From: Arthrobacter gandavensis
GTDB lineage: Bacteria; Actinomycetota; Actinomycetes; Actinomycetales; Micrococcaceae
Assembly: GCF_015355785.1 (NCBI RefSeq)
Contig: NZ_JADKYW010000003.1
Location: forward strand, 186,001-250,000
Length of the DNA: 64,000 nucleotides
Direction: 5' to 3'
Shown here: positions 1 through 9,581 of the stretch, piece by piece
Numbering within the stretch: the first letter of the stretch is position 1
Layout of the letters: every line of letters begins with the position of its first letter
The notes under the pieces: model-generated
The model's input: the letters and a program-made list of their open reading frames with translations, nothing else
Databases searched by the model: none
Told to the model about the DNA's origin: nothing
Translations under genes and position numbers: made by a program

Positions 1-1
1 G

Positions 2-520
2 GGAGCCGGGAAAGCCACGCACGACGACGCCACCCACCTCTCCCGGGTACTGTCCCGGTACTGCCCGGTCACACTCTTCGACTGCCCGGCGGGCCTCGGA
101 TCCGACGCCGTGCAGTGGGCCCTGGCCGACTCCCACCTGGCCCTTTTCGTCACCCCGGCCAGCGTGGCCGGAATCGACGATGCGGTGCAGGCCGCGGAGC
201 TTTGGCGCAGGAACCCGGCACTGGGACAGGTGCCGCTGCTGGTGCTGCTCACCCGTCCCGCCCGCAGCCCGTTCAAACCCGCCGCCGAGGCCCGCAGGCT
301 GGCCCGTTCCGGGATAGACGCCGCAGTGCTGGACTATGACGCCCACCTGGCCGCAGGCGTGGAGATCCAGCCCCGCCTGCTGTCCCGCGCCGCCCGGCTG
401 CAGGCCGCCGAACTGGCCGCCCGGGTACTCGCGGCTGCATCTTCCGCGCCCGGCCGGCCCGGAAAGCCAGCCGCAGCCAGGCAAGCGGAGAACAGTTCCG
501 GGAGGAGGGCCCGGGTATGA
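2..520 (+). CDS. MinD/ParA-like P-loop ATPase, C-terminal part
   Basis: The frame is open from the first bases of the window, so the N-terminus is missing; 172 residues remain. The segment running from VTLFDCPAGLGSDAV to SHLALFVTPASVAGIDD looks like the second half of a MinD/ParA-type ATPase, with the D-C-P Walker B-like strand and then a V-T-P switch-like loop. The last ~45 residues are Ala/Arg-rich and look disordered. The stop overlaps the next start as ATGA at 517-520, so it is probably translated together with the EccC-type ATPase. MinD-like proteins are known companions of actinobacterial type VII secretion genes. The family is fairly clear but the exact role is not known. Confidence 0.7.
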   Translation, partial: GAGKATHDDATHLSRVLSRYCPVTLFDCPAGLGSDAVQWALADSHLALFVTPASVAGIDDAVQAAELWRRNPALGQVPLLVLLTRPARSPFKPAAEARRLARSGIDAAVLDYDAHLAAGVEIQPRLLSRAARLQAAELAARVLAAASSAPGRPGKPAAARQAENSSGRRARV

Positions 521-3500
521 GCGTGAAACTGCTGCACCGCCCCGCCCGCACTACCCCGCCGGCACGCAGCATGGAAGCATTCACCCTGGACGCGCCGCCG
601 CAGATCGAGGGCGGAAAAGGCGGCATGAATATGATGTCGCTGGTGCCGCTGCTCGGTGCCGGCGTCTCCATGACCGTGATGATGCTCTTCCGCGGCTCGC
701 CGCTCGCCGCCGTCGGTGCGCTCATGATGATCGTGACCATCCTCGCCTCGATCGTGATGATGGTCAGCCAGCGCGGAAAACAGGGACGCGCCCGCCGGGA
801 ACAGCGGGAAAACTACCTCGAGTACCTTGAGCGCTGCCGCACCACTCTGCGGGTCCAGGAACAGGAGGCAGCAGCCGTCGCGCGCGCAGCCAATCCGCCG
901 CCCGAGGCGCTGTTCGACATCATCCGCAACCACCGCCGGGTCTGGGAACGCCGCCGGCACAACGAAGATTTCCTCCGCACCAGGATTGGCACCGGCACCC
1001 GGAACAACCGGCAGATCACGGTGATGGATTCGGGGTCTGCGCTTGCCCGCGACGACACTTTCATGACCGCAGAACTGCAGATCCTCAAGAGGCGCTATGA
1101 GGCCAGTCCCGACCTGCCGGTAACGGTTCCGCTGGACGGCGCCGGATCGGTGAGCGTGGTGGGCTCCCGGGAATTCGTGCTCCGGGTCGCGCGCCTGCTG
1201 GTACTCCAGTCTGCGGCGTTCTCCTCACCCGAAGACCTGCACCTGGCAGTGGTCTCCCCTGAGCAGACGCGCGCGGACTGGGAGTGGGCATCCTGGCTGC
1301 CTCACCTGGCGGACCAGGACAGAACCCACCCCACCGGTCCCGTCCGCCGGATCGCGCCCAGCATGGATTCGCTGGCCGACCTGGTCCAGGACGACCTTTC
1401 CCGCCGCTCCAACCTGGCCGCCGAGGCCCGGAAGAATTTCCTGCGCGGCGGAATCGGCTCAGCTCTTCCGCGCCTGCTGGTGGTTTCGGACAGTTACGGC
1501 GTGCTGCCGTCCGAACTGACGTTGCCGGACCGGCAGGCCGCTCCGGGCCAGCTGGGCATCACTACCCTCTACCTTGCAGCGGACCGAGGGCAGGAGCCGG
1601 GCGAGGTGGCTGTCCGCATTTCCGAAACCGACTCGGGGTTCCTGCTGGAGAACTACCGCGAGGATCCGGTCCAGCCGCGCCTGGACAGCGGCACGCTGGA
1701 CTCCCTTCCCGTGGAGCTCGCCGAATCCCTCGCCCGGAGCCTGGCTCCGCTGCGGCTCTCCCCCGATTCCCTGGAACATGAGAGCACCGGCAGCTCCGAA
1801 GGGTTCCTGGACATGCTCGGCCTCTCTCCACGGCTGGATGAGGCAGATATCCGCAGGCTCTGGCAGCCGCGCAGCGAGGTGGACTTCCTCCGGGTACCGC
1901 TCGGGGCTGACGACCGCGGCCGTCCGGCGCTGCTTGACCTCAAGGAATCAGCACAGTTTGGCCATGGCCCGCACGGCCTTTGCGTTGGCGCCACCGGATC
2001 CGGCAAGTCCGAAATGCTGCGCTCCCTGGTGGTCGGCCTGCTGGCCACGCATCCGCCGGAACTGCTGGCCATGGTCCTGGTGGACTATAAGGGCGGAGCC
2101 ACCTTCGCACCGTTCGCCGACGCGCCGCAGGTCACCGGCGTCATCACCAACCTTTCCGATGACGTCAGCCTGATCGAACGCGTCTATGCCAGCCTGTCCG
2201 GCGAAATCCAGCGCCGCCAGGAAGTGCTCAAGGACGCCGGCAACCTGGCTAACATCACCGATTACCAGCTGCACCGCAAACACCGCCAGGGCCAGGGCGA
2301 GGACCTCCCGCCGCTCCCTCATCTGGTGGTCATCATCGACGAATTCGGTGAACTGCTCACCGCACGCCCCGATTTCATTGAGCTCTTCCTTTCCATTGGC
2401 CGCATCGGGCGGTCCATCGGCGTGCACCTGCTGCTCTCCAGCCAGCGGATCGAGGGCGGCAAACTGCGCGGCCTGGACACGTACCTCTCCTACCGGATCG
2501 GCCTGCGGACCCTCTCCGAATCCGAGTCCAGAACTGTCCTGGACACGCCGGATGCCTTCCACCTTCCGCCCGTGCCGGGCTTCGGCTACCTCAAGGTGGA
2601 CACCACCACCTATACCCGTTTCAAGGCCGGATATGTCTCCGGCCCGCTGGAAGACGCAGCTGCCCCCGCAGAAGAGGAGGCGGATGAACAGCCGCCGGTC
2701 CTCGAAGTTCCCCGCTACGCGGCTTCGCTGGAGTCTCCCGGGGACCGCGGCGCTCCCGCGCCTGCCTCGGCGTCGTCAGCCAAACGCACCACCGGGCCTA
2801 CCGTGCTCTCCACCCTCATGGACACCCTGGCCCGTTTCCCGCGCGCCGTGGACCCCATCTGGCTGCCGCCGCTGCCCCGCGGCCTGGCGCTGGACACCGC
2901 TGCCGGCGGAGTGCTCACCACCAGCCAGGGGCTGCGGCTGAACGCCGGCGGTAACCTGTCCATCCCGATCGGCCTGCTGGATGACCCGGCCAAGCAGTGG
3001 CAGGGCATCTGGAGCCTGGACCTGGCCGCCAACGGCGGGAACGCCGCCATAGTGGGCGGGCCTTCCACCGGCAAGAGCACCGCCCTGCGCACTCTTGCGG
3101 CGTCGCTCGCCCTGACCCACACACCGTCCGAAGCGGGGATCTATGCGGTGGACCTGCTCGGCAGTTCACTGCTCCCGCTGGAAGGACTCCCCCACGTAGG
3201 CGGCGTGGCAGTGCGCACCAACCGGGAAGTCGTCCGCCGGACCGTGGACGAGGTACTGGGTATGTTGAACCAGCGCGAGCGGATCTTCGAGAAGTACCAG
3301 ATCGATTCGCTCGGCACGCTCCGAACCCTGCATGCCCAGGGCAGGATTCCCGAGCTTTCCAGCGCGGACATCGTGCTGCTGGTCGACGGATACGGACAAC
3401 TGTCAGACGAGTTCGAGGATATTGAAAAGTCCGTCCATGCCCTGATCTCCCGCGGCGGCGGCTACGGCATCCACGTGGTGGTCACCTGCTCGCGCATGAA

Positions 3501-4518
3501 TGAAATCCGGATTGCTCAGCAGAGCTTCTTTGGCAACCGGATCGAGCTGCGACTGGCCGATCCCGGCGAGTCCGCGCACGGCCGCAAGCTGGCCGAAGCC
3601 CTGAGCCCCGGCACCCCGGGCCGGGCACTGACAGACCGCAAACTGCAGGGCCACATCGCCCTGCCGCGCATTGACGGGAACCCGGATGACGGGTCCGCAA
3701 TCCAGGGAACGCGGGACCTGGTGGCTGCCGTCGCCGCGTCCACCGACGGCCGGGCGATGGCGGTCCGTGTGCTGCCTGCCGTGGCACCGGCGGATCCCGC
3801 AGCGGTGCCGTCCGTGCCGGGCCTGGTGCCGCTGGGACTGCGGGAAACCGATCTGGGGACCGAGAACCTGGACTTCCAGGGCCGTGAGCACCACCTGGTG
3901 GTCATGGGCGATGATGCCTCGGGCAAATCCAACGTGCTTCGGAGCGTGGTCCGAACCCTCGCCGCCCAGCACACCGCCGAGAACATCGTCTTTGCTGTCT
4001 TCGATCCCCGCCGGGCACTCGCCGGCGAGGTGCAGGAGGACTATCTGGGCGGCTACGCAACCAGCGCGGCGCTGGCCGAGAAGCTGGCGGCCGCCGTCGG
4101 ATCCGAGCTCGAGAAACGCGTGGGTGCCTCCCCCGAGGAAATCGCGGCAGCCCCCCGTGTGGTCCTGGTGATCGACGACTATGACGTGCTGACGGCCGGC
4201 GGTTCCTCACCGCTCGCACGCCTCACGCCGTACCTTCCGCTGGCACCGGAGATCGGACTGCACGCAGTGCTCTCGCGCAGGGTGCGGGGCGCCAGCCGCG
4301 GCATGTATGAATCCTTTTTCACCGCTCTGCGGGACTCCGGCAGCGCGGCCCTCATCCTCTCCGGCGACCGGACCGAGGGAGGCCTGATCAACGGTGTCCG
4401 GGCCCGTACGCTGCCTCCCGGACGCGCCCAGCTGATCCAGCCCGGACGTCCGGTGCAGATGATCCAGCTGTTCCTCAATGATCCGGCCGGCGACGTGGCA
4501 CCCGTGGGTGGCCAGTGA
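517..4518 (+). CDS. eccC: Type VII secretion FtsK/SpoIIIE-family ATPase, EccC type
   Basis: A 1333-residue motor protein expected to drive type VII (ESX/WXG100) secretion at the inner membrane. Two membrane helices lie at about residues 41-57 and 62-83. Three ATPase modules follow. The first has Walker A GATGSGKSE (Lys497) and Walker B VVIIDEFGEL (Asp608-Glu609), plus the FtsK-like strand VLVDYKGGATF at 521-531. The second has GGPSTGKST (Lys853) but LLVDGYG (Asp957-Gly958), lacking the usual acidic pair. The third has GDDASGKSN (Lys1137) and LVIDDYD (Asp1220-Asp1221). Only module 1 keeps the canonical DE, as is common in EccC, where the later modules bind substrate and regulate. It is coupled to the flanking genes by ATGA and GTGA overlaps. 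No WXG100 gene is visible, so substrates are presumably encoded to the left of the window. Confidence 0.9.
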   Translation: MSVKLLHRPARTTPPARSMEAFTLDAPPQIEGGKGGMNMMSLVPLLGAGVSMTVMMLFRGSPLAAVGALMMIVTILASIVMMVSQRGKQGRARREQRENYLEYLERCRTTLRVQEQEAAAVARAANPPPEALFDIIRNHRRVWERRRHNEDFLRTRIGTGTRNNRQITVMDSGSALARDDTFMTAELQILKRRYEASPDLPVTVPLDGAGSVSVVGSREFVLRVARLLVLQSAAFSSPEDLHLAVVSPEQTRADWEWASWLPHLADQDRTHPTGPVRRIAPSMDSLADLVQDDLSRRSNLAAEARKNFLRGGIGSALPRLLVVSDSYGVLPSELTLPDRQAAPGQLGITTLYLAADRGQEPGEVAVRISETDSGFLLENYREDPVQPRLDSGTLDSLPVELAESLARSLAPLRLSPDSLEHESTGSSEGFLDMLGLSPRLDEADIRRLWQPRSEVDFLRVPLGADDRGRPALLDLKESAQFGHGPHGLCVGATGSGKSEMLRSLVVGLLATHPPELLAMVLVDYKGGATFAPFADAPQVTGVITNLSDDVSLIERVYASLSGEIQRRQEVLKDAGNLANITDYQLHRKHRQGQGEDLPPLPHLVVIIDEFGELLTARPDFIELFLSIGRIGRSIGVHLLLSSQRIEGGKLRGLDTYLSYRIGLRTLSESESRTVLDTPDAFHLPPVPGFGYLKVDTTTYTRFKAGYVSGPLEDAAAPAEEEADEQPPVLEVPRYAASLESPGDRGAPAPASASSAKRTTGPTVLSTLMDTLARFPRAVDPIWLPPLPRGLALDTAAGGVLTTSQGLRLNAGGNLSIPIGLLDDPAKQWQGIWSLDLAANGGNAAIVGGPSTGKSTALRTLAASLALTHTPSEAGIYAVDLLGSSLLPLEGLPHVGGVAVRTNREVVRRTVDEVLGMLNQRERIFEKYQIDSLGTLRTLHAQGRIPELSSADIVLLVDGYGQLSDEFEDIEKSVHALISRGGGYGIHVVVTCSRMNEIRIAQQSFFGNRIELRLADPGESAHGRKLAEALSPGTPGRALTDRKLQGHIALPRIDGNPDDGSAIQGTRDLVAAVAASTDGRAMAVRVLPAVAPADPAAVPSVPGLVPLGLRETDLGTENLDFQGREHHLVVMGDDASGKSNVLRSVVRTLAAQHTAENIVFAVFDPRRALAGEVQEDYLGGYATSAALAEKLAAAVGSELEKRVGASPEEIAAAPRVVLVIDDYDVLTAGGSSPLARLTPYLPLAPEIGLHAVLSRRVRGASRGMYESFFTALRDSGSAALILSGDRTEGGLINGVRARTLPPGRAQLIQPGRPVQMIQLFLNDPAGDVAPVGGQ

Positions 4519-4928
4519 GTGCGCGGTGGGTGGTGGTCAGCACCGGCGAACCGGACCGCCGAACCGTGGTCCAGGCCTTCGCCGAGACCATGCCGGAGAA
4601 GAGCATGCGCGAAGCCGCGGCCGGTCAGGTCCTGGAAATACTGGACGCAGACAGTGTCCCCCTGGTCCTGGAGCTCCCCCGCCTCATCCGGCTGCCGGGC
4701 GAAGTGCTGCGGCTGCACTCCGGCGCAGACGTCAGCGCACCGGCAGGATCCGCGGTTCCGGAGTTCTTCACCGCCGAGGGCACCGGGTCCGCGGCACCGT
4801 TGTGGTGGCTCGAGATTCATGCCACCGGCGGGGTGCCCGACGGCGGCAGGCTGGCTGACGCGCTCAGCCACACATTGGCGCGGCTAACCGGCGGCGTGGT
4901 CCTCCTCCCTGACGGGGCGCGTTCCTGA
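4515..4928 (+). CDS. Small protein of unknown function in the type VII locus
   Basis: A 137-residue protein starting with GTG that overlaps the eccC stop as GTGA (4515-4518). I do not recognise the family. It has no membrane helix or signal peptide; the N-terminal half alternates hydrophobic and acidic stretches (VVVSTGEPDRRTVVQAF, ILDADSVPLVLELPRLI), suggesting a compact alpha/beta domain. The tight overlap with eccC, and the 1-nt TGATG overlap with the following gene, indicate that it is made with them, so a chaperone or accessory role in type VII secretion is a reasonable guess. The function is an inference from position only. Confidence 0.65.
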   Translation: MSARWVVVSTGEPDRRTVVQAFAETMPEKSMREAAAGQVLEILDADSVPLVLELPRLIRLPGEVLRLHSGADVSAPAGSAVPEFFTAEGTGSAAPLWWLEIHATGGVPDGGRLADALSHTLARLTGGVVLLPDGARS

Positions 4929-5938
4929 TGCACGATTCTGCGTACGACTTCCTCACCGCGTCCACTGCGATGGTCTTCTGCGACCAGCCGGTGGCCGGCC
5001 TGAGTCCCTGGCTCGCCCGGGCCCACGCCGGAGCGGTGGAGTCCGGCCGCCGGTTCGTGCTGCTGACTCCCTCCGCGTCCGCCCTCACGCTTCCGCTGTC
5101 CGCCCTGTTCAACGGCGACAGCGCGTCCTGGATGGCCACCGGTTCCGACGGCGGGTTCTTCGACGCCGTGACAGGCCGGGCCCAGACCTGGGACGGCGGC
5201 GCCCTGCAGCCCGCCGGCACCGTGGCGGACGATTTCCTCGCCGCGGAACGGAGCCCCAGCGCCTACTTCCACGTCCGCGCGGCCGTGGTGCACCCGGCGT
5301 CGCTCTCCACCCGGGCCGGAACGTTCACCGAACGCGTCTTTGAAGCCGTCACCGGATCATCGCCCGTGGGCTGGGGACTGTACGAGCCGGCGAGCGAAAC
5401 GTGGGACGCCGCTGCCTTCTCCGACTACTGCTACGGCCGGGCCCCGCTGCCCAGCCGGCTGGTGGTCCTTGGTTCCGCCCCGGGTTCGGTGTCCGGTCCG
5501 GGGGAAGCTGCCGGCTCGATTGCCGTGGTCACCGTGGAGCGGACCCGCACCGGTGTAGTGGAGAGCGTCGAGCTGCTGGCCGGTGCCCGGGCTCCGCTGG
5601 ATGACGCCGGGCTGGATGAATTCCTGTGGGCCATGCACAGCGCCCGGGCACGCACTGCCGTGCTGGCTTACGGCCTCGGATACCGCGATCTGCTGCGGCC
5701 TGCCCGGTTCACCGGTACGGCCGTTCCCGGTGCAGCCCTCTTCGGTCCGGAGGCCCTTGCCGGTCGGCCGGCATCGTCCGCGCTGGCCTCCGCGGGCCCT
5801 CGTGCGGACCTTATTGGCACGGCCCCCGCCCAGTCCCTGGGTGTGCGCTACGCCTCCGAACAGGTTCCGGGAGAACCCCATCCGCTGGAGGCCTACGCCT
5901 GCTTGGCGGCGGAGCTGGCTCCCGAGCCGCGCCCCTGA
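4928..5938 (+). CDS. DUF6177-like type VII-associated protein
   Basis: A 336-residue soluble protein. The order of blocks resembles DUF6177 proteins as I remember them: an N-terminal stretch around LSPWLARAHAGAVESGRRF, a WMATGSDGGFFDAVTG segment near residue 75, then PVGWGLYEPASETWD near residue 145 and a C-terminal part ending in a predicted amphipathic region. DUF6177 genes are repeatedly found beside actinobacterial EccC genes; their biochemical role is unknown to me. The start overlaps the previous stop by one base (TGATG). This is the last gene of the + strand run, and it converges on the RDD-FHA gene 51 bp away. The family match is from memory of sequence style, not from a search. Confidence 0.65.
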   Translation: MHDSAYDFLTASTAMVFCDQPVAGLSPWLARAHAGAVESGRRFVLLTPSASALTLPLSALFNGDSASWMATGSDGGFFDAVTGRAQTWDGGALQPAGTVADDFLAAERSPSAYFHVRAAVVHPASLSTRAGTFTERVFEAVTGSSPVGWGLYEPASETWDAAAFSDYCYGRAPLPSRLVVLGSAPGSVSGPGEAAGSIAVVTVERTRTGVVESVELLAGARAPLDDAGLDEFLWAMHSARARTAVLAYGLGYRDLLRPARFTGTAVPGAALFGPEALAGRPASSALASAGPRADLIGTAPAQSLGVRYASEQVPGEPHPLEAYACLAAELAPEPRP

Positions 5939-5989
5939 CGGGATTGGTGGGCTGACTGCAAAGGGGCGGCGAAATGCCCCGCCGAAGGT

Positions 5990-7027
5990 CTAGCCGACGG
6001 TAAAGTGGCGGTCGCCAAAGTAGACCGTACTGCCCGACGGCGCGAGCACGGGACTGTGCGGCGCCAAGGCCTCGTGCCGGCCGTCCGGAGCCACGATCGA
6101 GCTGCCGTTGGTGGACCCGCGGTCAGTAATCCAGAGCCCGGTTGAACCGTCCGACTGCAGATGCAGGTGGGTTTTGGACACGGAACGGCCCATGTCCGCG
6201 AAGTCGATCAGCTGATTCACTGTCTCGCCGATGGCCGCCGCGGGGTTCCGGCCCAGCAGGGCGGTGCCGGTGACCCGGACGGCGGCGCCGTCGTCGAACA
6301 CCAACCGGCATCCGGCCCCCTGCCCGCGGGACACGATGCGGGTCAGCTCAACGTCCTCTTCCTCCTCCAGTTCCACGGCAGGGATGCCCACAGCGGTCTG
6401 CGTTGCGGCCGCGGCTGCTTCAGTCGTGCCGCGGGCCCCGGGTACGCTGCTGATTGGCTCAGCCGGCCCGGCCGGCGCCGCGGGCGGCGGCGCCGAAGGC
6501 CCCGGCGTCGTCGAAGGCTCCGGCACCCACCCGGTGGCCGGTGCGGCGGCGGGGACCGGCCCCGGCGCTGCGGCCCCGGCCCAGCGTCCGCCGGTCAGGA
6601 GCGGGTCCCGGCCGGCCCGGATATCGACAACGAGGGTACGGGCCGCCTTGTCATGCCAGCCCTGGCGGCGGGTGGGATGGTCCCACAGGTTGGAGACGGT
6701 CATGATCCAGGGGCCGGCCACGGTAACGGCTGAGACAGTCAGGAGCAGGTTGCGGACCAGGACAGCGGTAAAGCCCGGAGCCAGGCCGTCTTCGTTAACC
6801 GTACGCAGCCCCAGGACCCGGTTGCCTGGAGTCTGTCCGCTGCGTGCTTCCCACAGCCAGGTCCAGGCCAGGTAACCGGCAGCGGCGGCAGCGCTCAGGA
6901 AGAGGGCCGGCTGGCCCGGAACGAGCGCTGCGACCAGCACAAGAACCACCAGGGGCACGCTGTCCACCGCGCGGGCGGCCAGTCTCTGGCCCGCCGTGGC
7001 GTTCACAAGATTCGGGTTGGTCACCAT
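5990..7027 (-). CDS. RDD-domain membrane protein with C-terminal FHA domain
   Basis: A 345-residue protein. The first ~125 residues form an RDD module: RLAARAVDSVP with the conserved Arg and Asp near residue 15, several membrane helices, then RSGQTPGNRVLGLRTV and RRQGWHDKAARTLVV, which are typical of the family. A Pro/Ala-rich linker of ~90 residues follows, then an FHA domain from about 255 to 345 (LLGRNP, SVSKTHLHL, DRGSTNGS). FHA domains bind phosphothreonine, so this is a likely membrane docking partner or substrate of the Ser/Thr kinase encoded upstream. It is the last gene of the minus-strand run, 60 bp after the FHA-winged-helix gene. Confidence 0.88.
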   Translation of the reverse strand: MVTNPNLVNATAGQRLAARAVDSVPLVVLVLVAALVPGQPALFLSAAAAAGYLAWTWLWEARSGQTPGNRVLGLRTVNEDGLAPGFTAVLVRNLLLTVSAVTVAGPWIMTVSNLWDHPTRRQGWHDKAARTLVVDIRAGRDPLLTGGRWAGAAAPGPVPAAAPATGWVPEPSTTPGPSAPPPAAPAGPAEPISSVPGARGTTEAAAAATQTAVGIPAVELEEEEDVELTRIVSRGQGAGCRLVFDDGAAVRVTGTALLGRNPAAAIGETVNQLIDFADMGRSVSKTHLHLQSDGSTGLWITDRGSTNGSSIVAPDGRHEALAPHSPVLAPSGSTVYFGDRHFTVG

Positions 7028-7086
7028 TGCCTCTTCGTTCCTAGCGTCATTTCTCTCCGCGTGCCCGGGTGGGAACAGCTTCCGTC

Positions 7087-7791
7087 CTAGCCCTCCGCGT
7101 CAGCGGAGACCTGGTCCAGCAGGACGAGGTCCGCCGACGTCACCAGCTGCGAGGTCACGGCGTGCTCCACCAGGCGTGCCCTGCGGTTCACCGCCAGTTT
7201 TCCAGGCCCGCCGCGCAGCCCGGCGACTCCCACCCGGTCCAGCTTGTCGCACACGTTGTCCAGCTTGCGGTTGAACCGGGTCTGGGACCACCCCAGCCGT
7301 GCCGCAGCGTCCGCCGAGGTAGGCAGTGCACTGTAGCCGGTGCCGTCGCGGCGCAGCATTGGTTCGGCAAGCGCTACGATCACGGCGCGCTGCGACTCGG
7401 TGAACATTACCGGGCCGATCGTGGTCTCCCCCGATCCGGATCCATCCAGCGGGTCCGGCCGGAATGACGGTGTTTTGAGGTGGACATCGAACTCATAGGT
7501 GGTGGGACCGGCGGTAAAGATGACCCGGGTCTGCTCGAACACCAGTGGTATCCGGGCGCCCGGCGACACCCAGGCCTGCATGCCGCCCTTCGAATCGGAG
7601 ATCGTCGCTGAAATCCGGCTTCCAATATTTGTCAGCCACCAGATGCCGTGTTCCTGCGAAATCGTGAGGAACTGCCGGTGCAGGTACGGGTTGTCATCGA
7701 CGGCGAGGTCCCCCTCGCGTCCGATCCGGAACACAGCCCCGTCACCGGGCTCGTGCCACTCCCCGCTAAAATCGATCGCCAGATCCCCCAA
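7087..7791 (-). CDS. FHA-like protein with C-terminal winged-helix-like domain
   Basis: A 234-residue cytoplasmic protein. Residues ~15-110 read as an FHA-like beta sandwich (GAVFRIGREGDLAVDDN, NPYLHRQFLTI, WWLTNIGSRI), with the phosphopeptide-contact Arg in IGRE and a His-Arg-Gln in place of the usual Ser-x-x-His. Residues ~125-230 read as a winged helix-turn-helix (FTESQRAVIVALAEPMLRR, TSADAAARLGWSQTRFNRKLDNVCDKL). This suggests a regulator coupling kinase signalling to transcription or to a protein partner. It lies 147 bp downstream of the kinase gene on the same strand. The domain reading is moderately sure; the DNA target is unknown. Confidence 0.78.
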   Translation of the reverse strand: MGDLAIDFSGEWHEPGDGAVFRIGREGDLAVDDNPYLHRQFLTISQEHGIWWLTNIGSRISATISDSKGGMQAWVSPGARIPLVFEQTRVIFTAGPTTYEFDVHLKTPSFRPDPLDGSGSGETTIGPVMFTESQRAVIVALAEPMLRRDGTGYSALPTSADAAARLGWSQTRFNRKLDNVCDKLDRVGVAGLRGGPGKLAVNRRARLVEHAVTSQLVTSADLVLLDQVSADAEG

Positions 7792-7937
7792 GATCCCTCT
7801 CCTTCGTAGCGGCCCCGGCGCATGTCCTGCTGCGGAAGCCTTGCCTGGGCCGCACGGTGTTGGCGCTCCCCAACGGCTTATTATGTCCTATCTGCGGCCC
7901 ATCCTGGCGCCGCTGCTCCCGGCGCACGGTATGTGCG

Positions 7938-9581
7938 CTAGCCGGTGCACACCGCTGCAGGCTCCGAGGCGCGGCCGTTGGCCCGGGCCACCTGGACCTC
8001 AATGCAGGTTTGAGCCGTGGTCGCCGGGATCTCGGCCCCGGCCTCGGAGGTGCGGACGAGCTCGCCCTTGCTCGTGGCGGTGACGGTTCGCCAAAGGTAG
8101 ATGTCCCCTTCCTGCGGGTCGGGGTTATCCCAGCGGAACACCGCGCTGTCCGCCTCCCGTACACCGGTGAGGTCCGACGGCGGCGCCACCGAACCTTCCA
8201 GCCCGCCCAGTGCGTTCGACGGCGGCTGGGACGGCTGCGCAGCCTCCGGGCGTGGTTCCGGGTCCGGGGCCAGTACTGCTGCTGCCGCGACGGCAGCCAC
8301 CAGCGCAGCTCCGGCAAGTCCGGCGATCAGGCGTCCCCGCAGAGCACGTTTCCGGGCAGCCGTTTGGCCTGCGTCGGGATCCTGCGGGACGGGCCGACCC
8401 GCAGCTGCGCGGGACGGTGTGCTGTCCGTTCCTGAGCGCGGCTGGGTTCCTCCCGGCACCGCCGCCCCGGGCGGGGCTGCGGTCTGTGTTCCGCCCGCGT
8501 CCACGCCGGCGTTCCCCGGCTGCGTGCCGGCAGGCAGCACGGCCGGGGCGCGGAGGACGGTTCCGTCGGCGGTGTCCTCGTTCGTTGCCGGAGCCAGGCT
8601 CGTGCGGCCCCGCAAGGTCGGCGGGAACGTGGTTGCCGCCGGATCGATCGATACGACCCGGCGCACCCGGGTGCGTTCGCCGTCGTCCTGTGCAGGTTCC
8701 TGGCGGCCGGCTTCGTCCAGCACCGCGAACTCCGTGACGGACAGGTTAAGTTCCGCCTGGATCCGCTGCAGCGCCAGGGCGAAGGCGTAGGCGGATGAAT
8801 ACCGGGATTCGGGGCTCTTCGCCATGGCTGTGGCGAGCGCCAGTTCCAGGGATTCCGGCACGTCGCTGCGGCCGGTGGGGGTCAGCTGCTCGGAAATGAT
8901 CCGGTCCACCAGATCCCGCGGTGCGTTGCTCCGCCCGGGGCGCAGGTACGGTGATCTGCCGGCCAGCAGTGTGTACAGGGTGGCGCCAAGGGAATACACG
9001 TCGGCGCGAATGCCGTCCACGCGGGCGCCGGACAGGGCTTCCGGAGGCGACCAGGGAATGGACATTCCAACATCGCCGTCCTCATCGCCGTCCATCGTCC
9101 CGGATATGCCGAAGTCCGTCAGCGCGGGCCGGTTGTAGTCCGTGGTGAGGATGTTCGCCGGTTTGATGTCACGGTGCGCGATTCCTGCCCGGTGCGCGGT
9201 CTCAACGGCCGATGCCACCTGCACACCGACGGCCAGGACCTCAGCCAGCGGGAGCCCGCCCTGGCGGTATCTGGCATCGAGGCTTGGGCGGGAACAGTAT
9301 TCCATGGCCAGGTAGGAACGGCCTTCGGCGGTTGTGTCCGCCTCGTAGATCGTGACGATGTACGGATGGGAGGAGAGCTGCGCCATAAGGTTCGCCTCTG
9401 CCTCGAACCCTGCCCGTGCGGAGTCGCCCCGCAGGTCGGACAGCAGGACCTTGACGGCCACTCGGCGGCGCGGGCGGTCCTGTTCGTACAGGTAGACGTC
9501 GGCAAAGCCGCCCGATCCCAGGTGTTCCAGGAAACGGAAACCGTGGATGGCGGGCGGCGGCGCGGGCGGCCGCTTTTTCAT
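7938..9581 (-). CDS. Membrane Ser/Thr protein kinase with fibronectin III-like ectodomain
   Basis: A 547-residue Hanks-type kinase. The N-terminal kinase domain (~13-270) has the Gly loop LGSGGFADVY (21-30), catalytic Lys44 in VAVKVLL, HRDIKPAN with Asp138, and TDFG with Asp156. A Pro/Thr-rich juxtamembrane segment leads to one membrane helix at ~415-438, and the ~108-residue outside part (PPSDLTGVREADSAVFRWDNP onward) reads as a fibronectin III-like sandwich. There are no PASTA repeats, unlike PknB. The ATG overlaps the stop of the FHA/zinc-ribbon gene as ATGA (9578-9581). Expected substrates are the FHA partners and perhaps DUF58 or EccC, and the opposing phosphatase is encoded two genes upstream. 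This is the PKB2-like member of a PFNA-type cluster. Confidence 0.92.
   Translation of the reverse strand: MKKRPPAPPPAIHGFRFLEHLGSGGFADVYLYEQDRPRRRVAVKVLLSDLRGDSARAGFEAEANLMAQLSSHPYIVTIYEADTTAEGRSYLAMEYCSRPSLDARYRQGGLPLAEVLAVGVQVASAVETAHRAGIAHRDIKPANILTTDYNRPALTDFGISGTMDGDEDGDVGMSIPWSPPEALSGARVDGIRADVYSLGATLYTLLAGRSPYLRPGRSNAPRDLVDRIISEQLTPTGRSDVPESLELALATAMAKSPESRYSSAYAFALALQRIQAELNLSVTEFAVLDEAGRQEPAQDDGERTRVRRVVSIDPAATTFPPTLRGRTSLAPATNEDTADGTVLRAPAVLPAGTQPGNAGVDAGGTQTAAPPGAAVPGGTQPRSGTDSTPSRAAAGRPVPQDPDAGQTAARKRALRGRLIAGLAGAALVAAVAAAAVLAPDPEPRPEAAQPSQPPSNALGGLEGSVAPPSDLTGVREADSAVFRWDNPDPQEGDIYLWRTVTATSKGELVRTSEAGAEIPATTAQTCIEVQVARANGRASEPAAVCTG

Noticed and set aside
5939-5989. Bidirectional terminator between the two convergent runs
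   Set aside because: Only a short imperfect GGGGC/GCCCC pair is visible and no U-tract; too weak to list.
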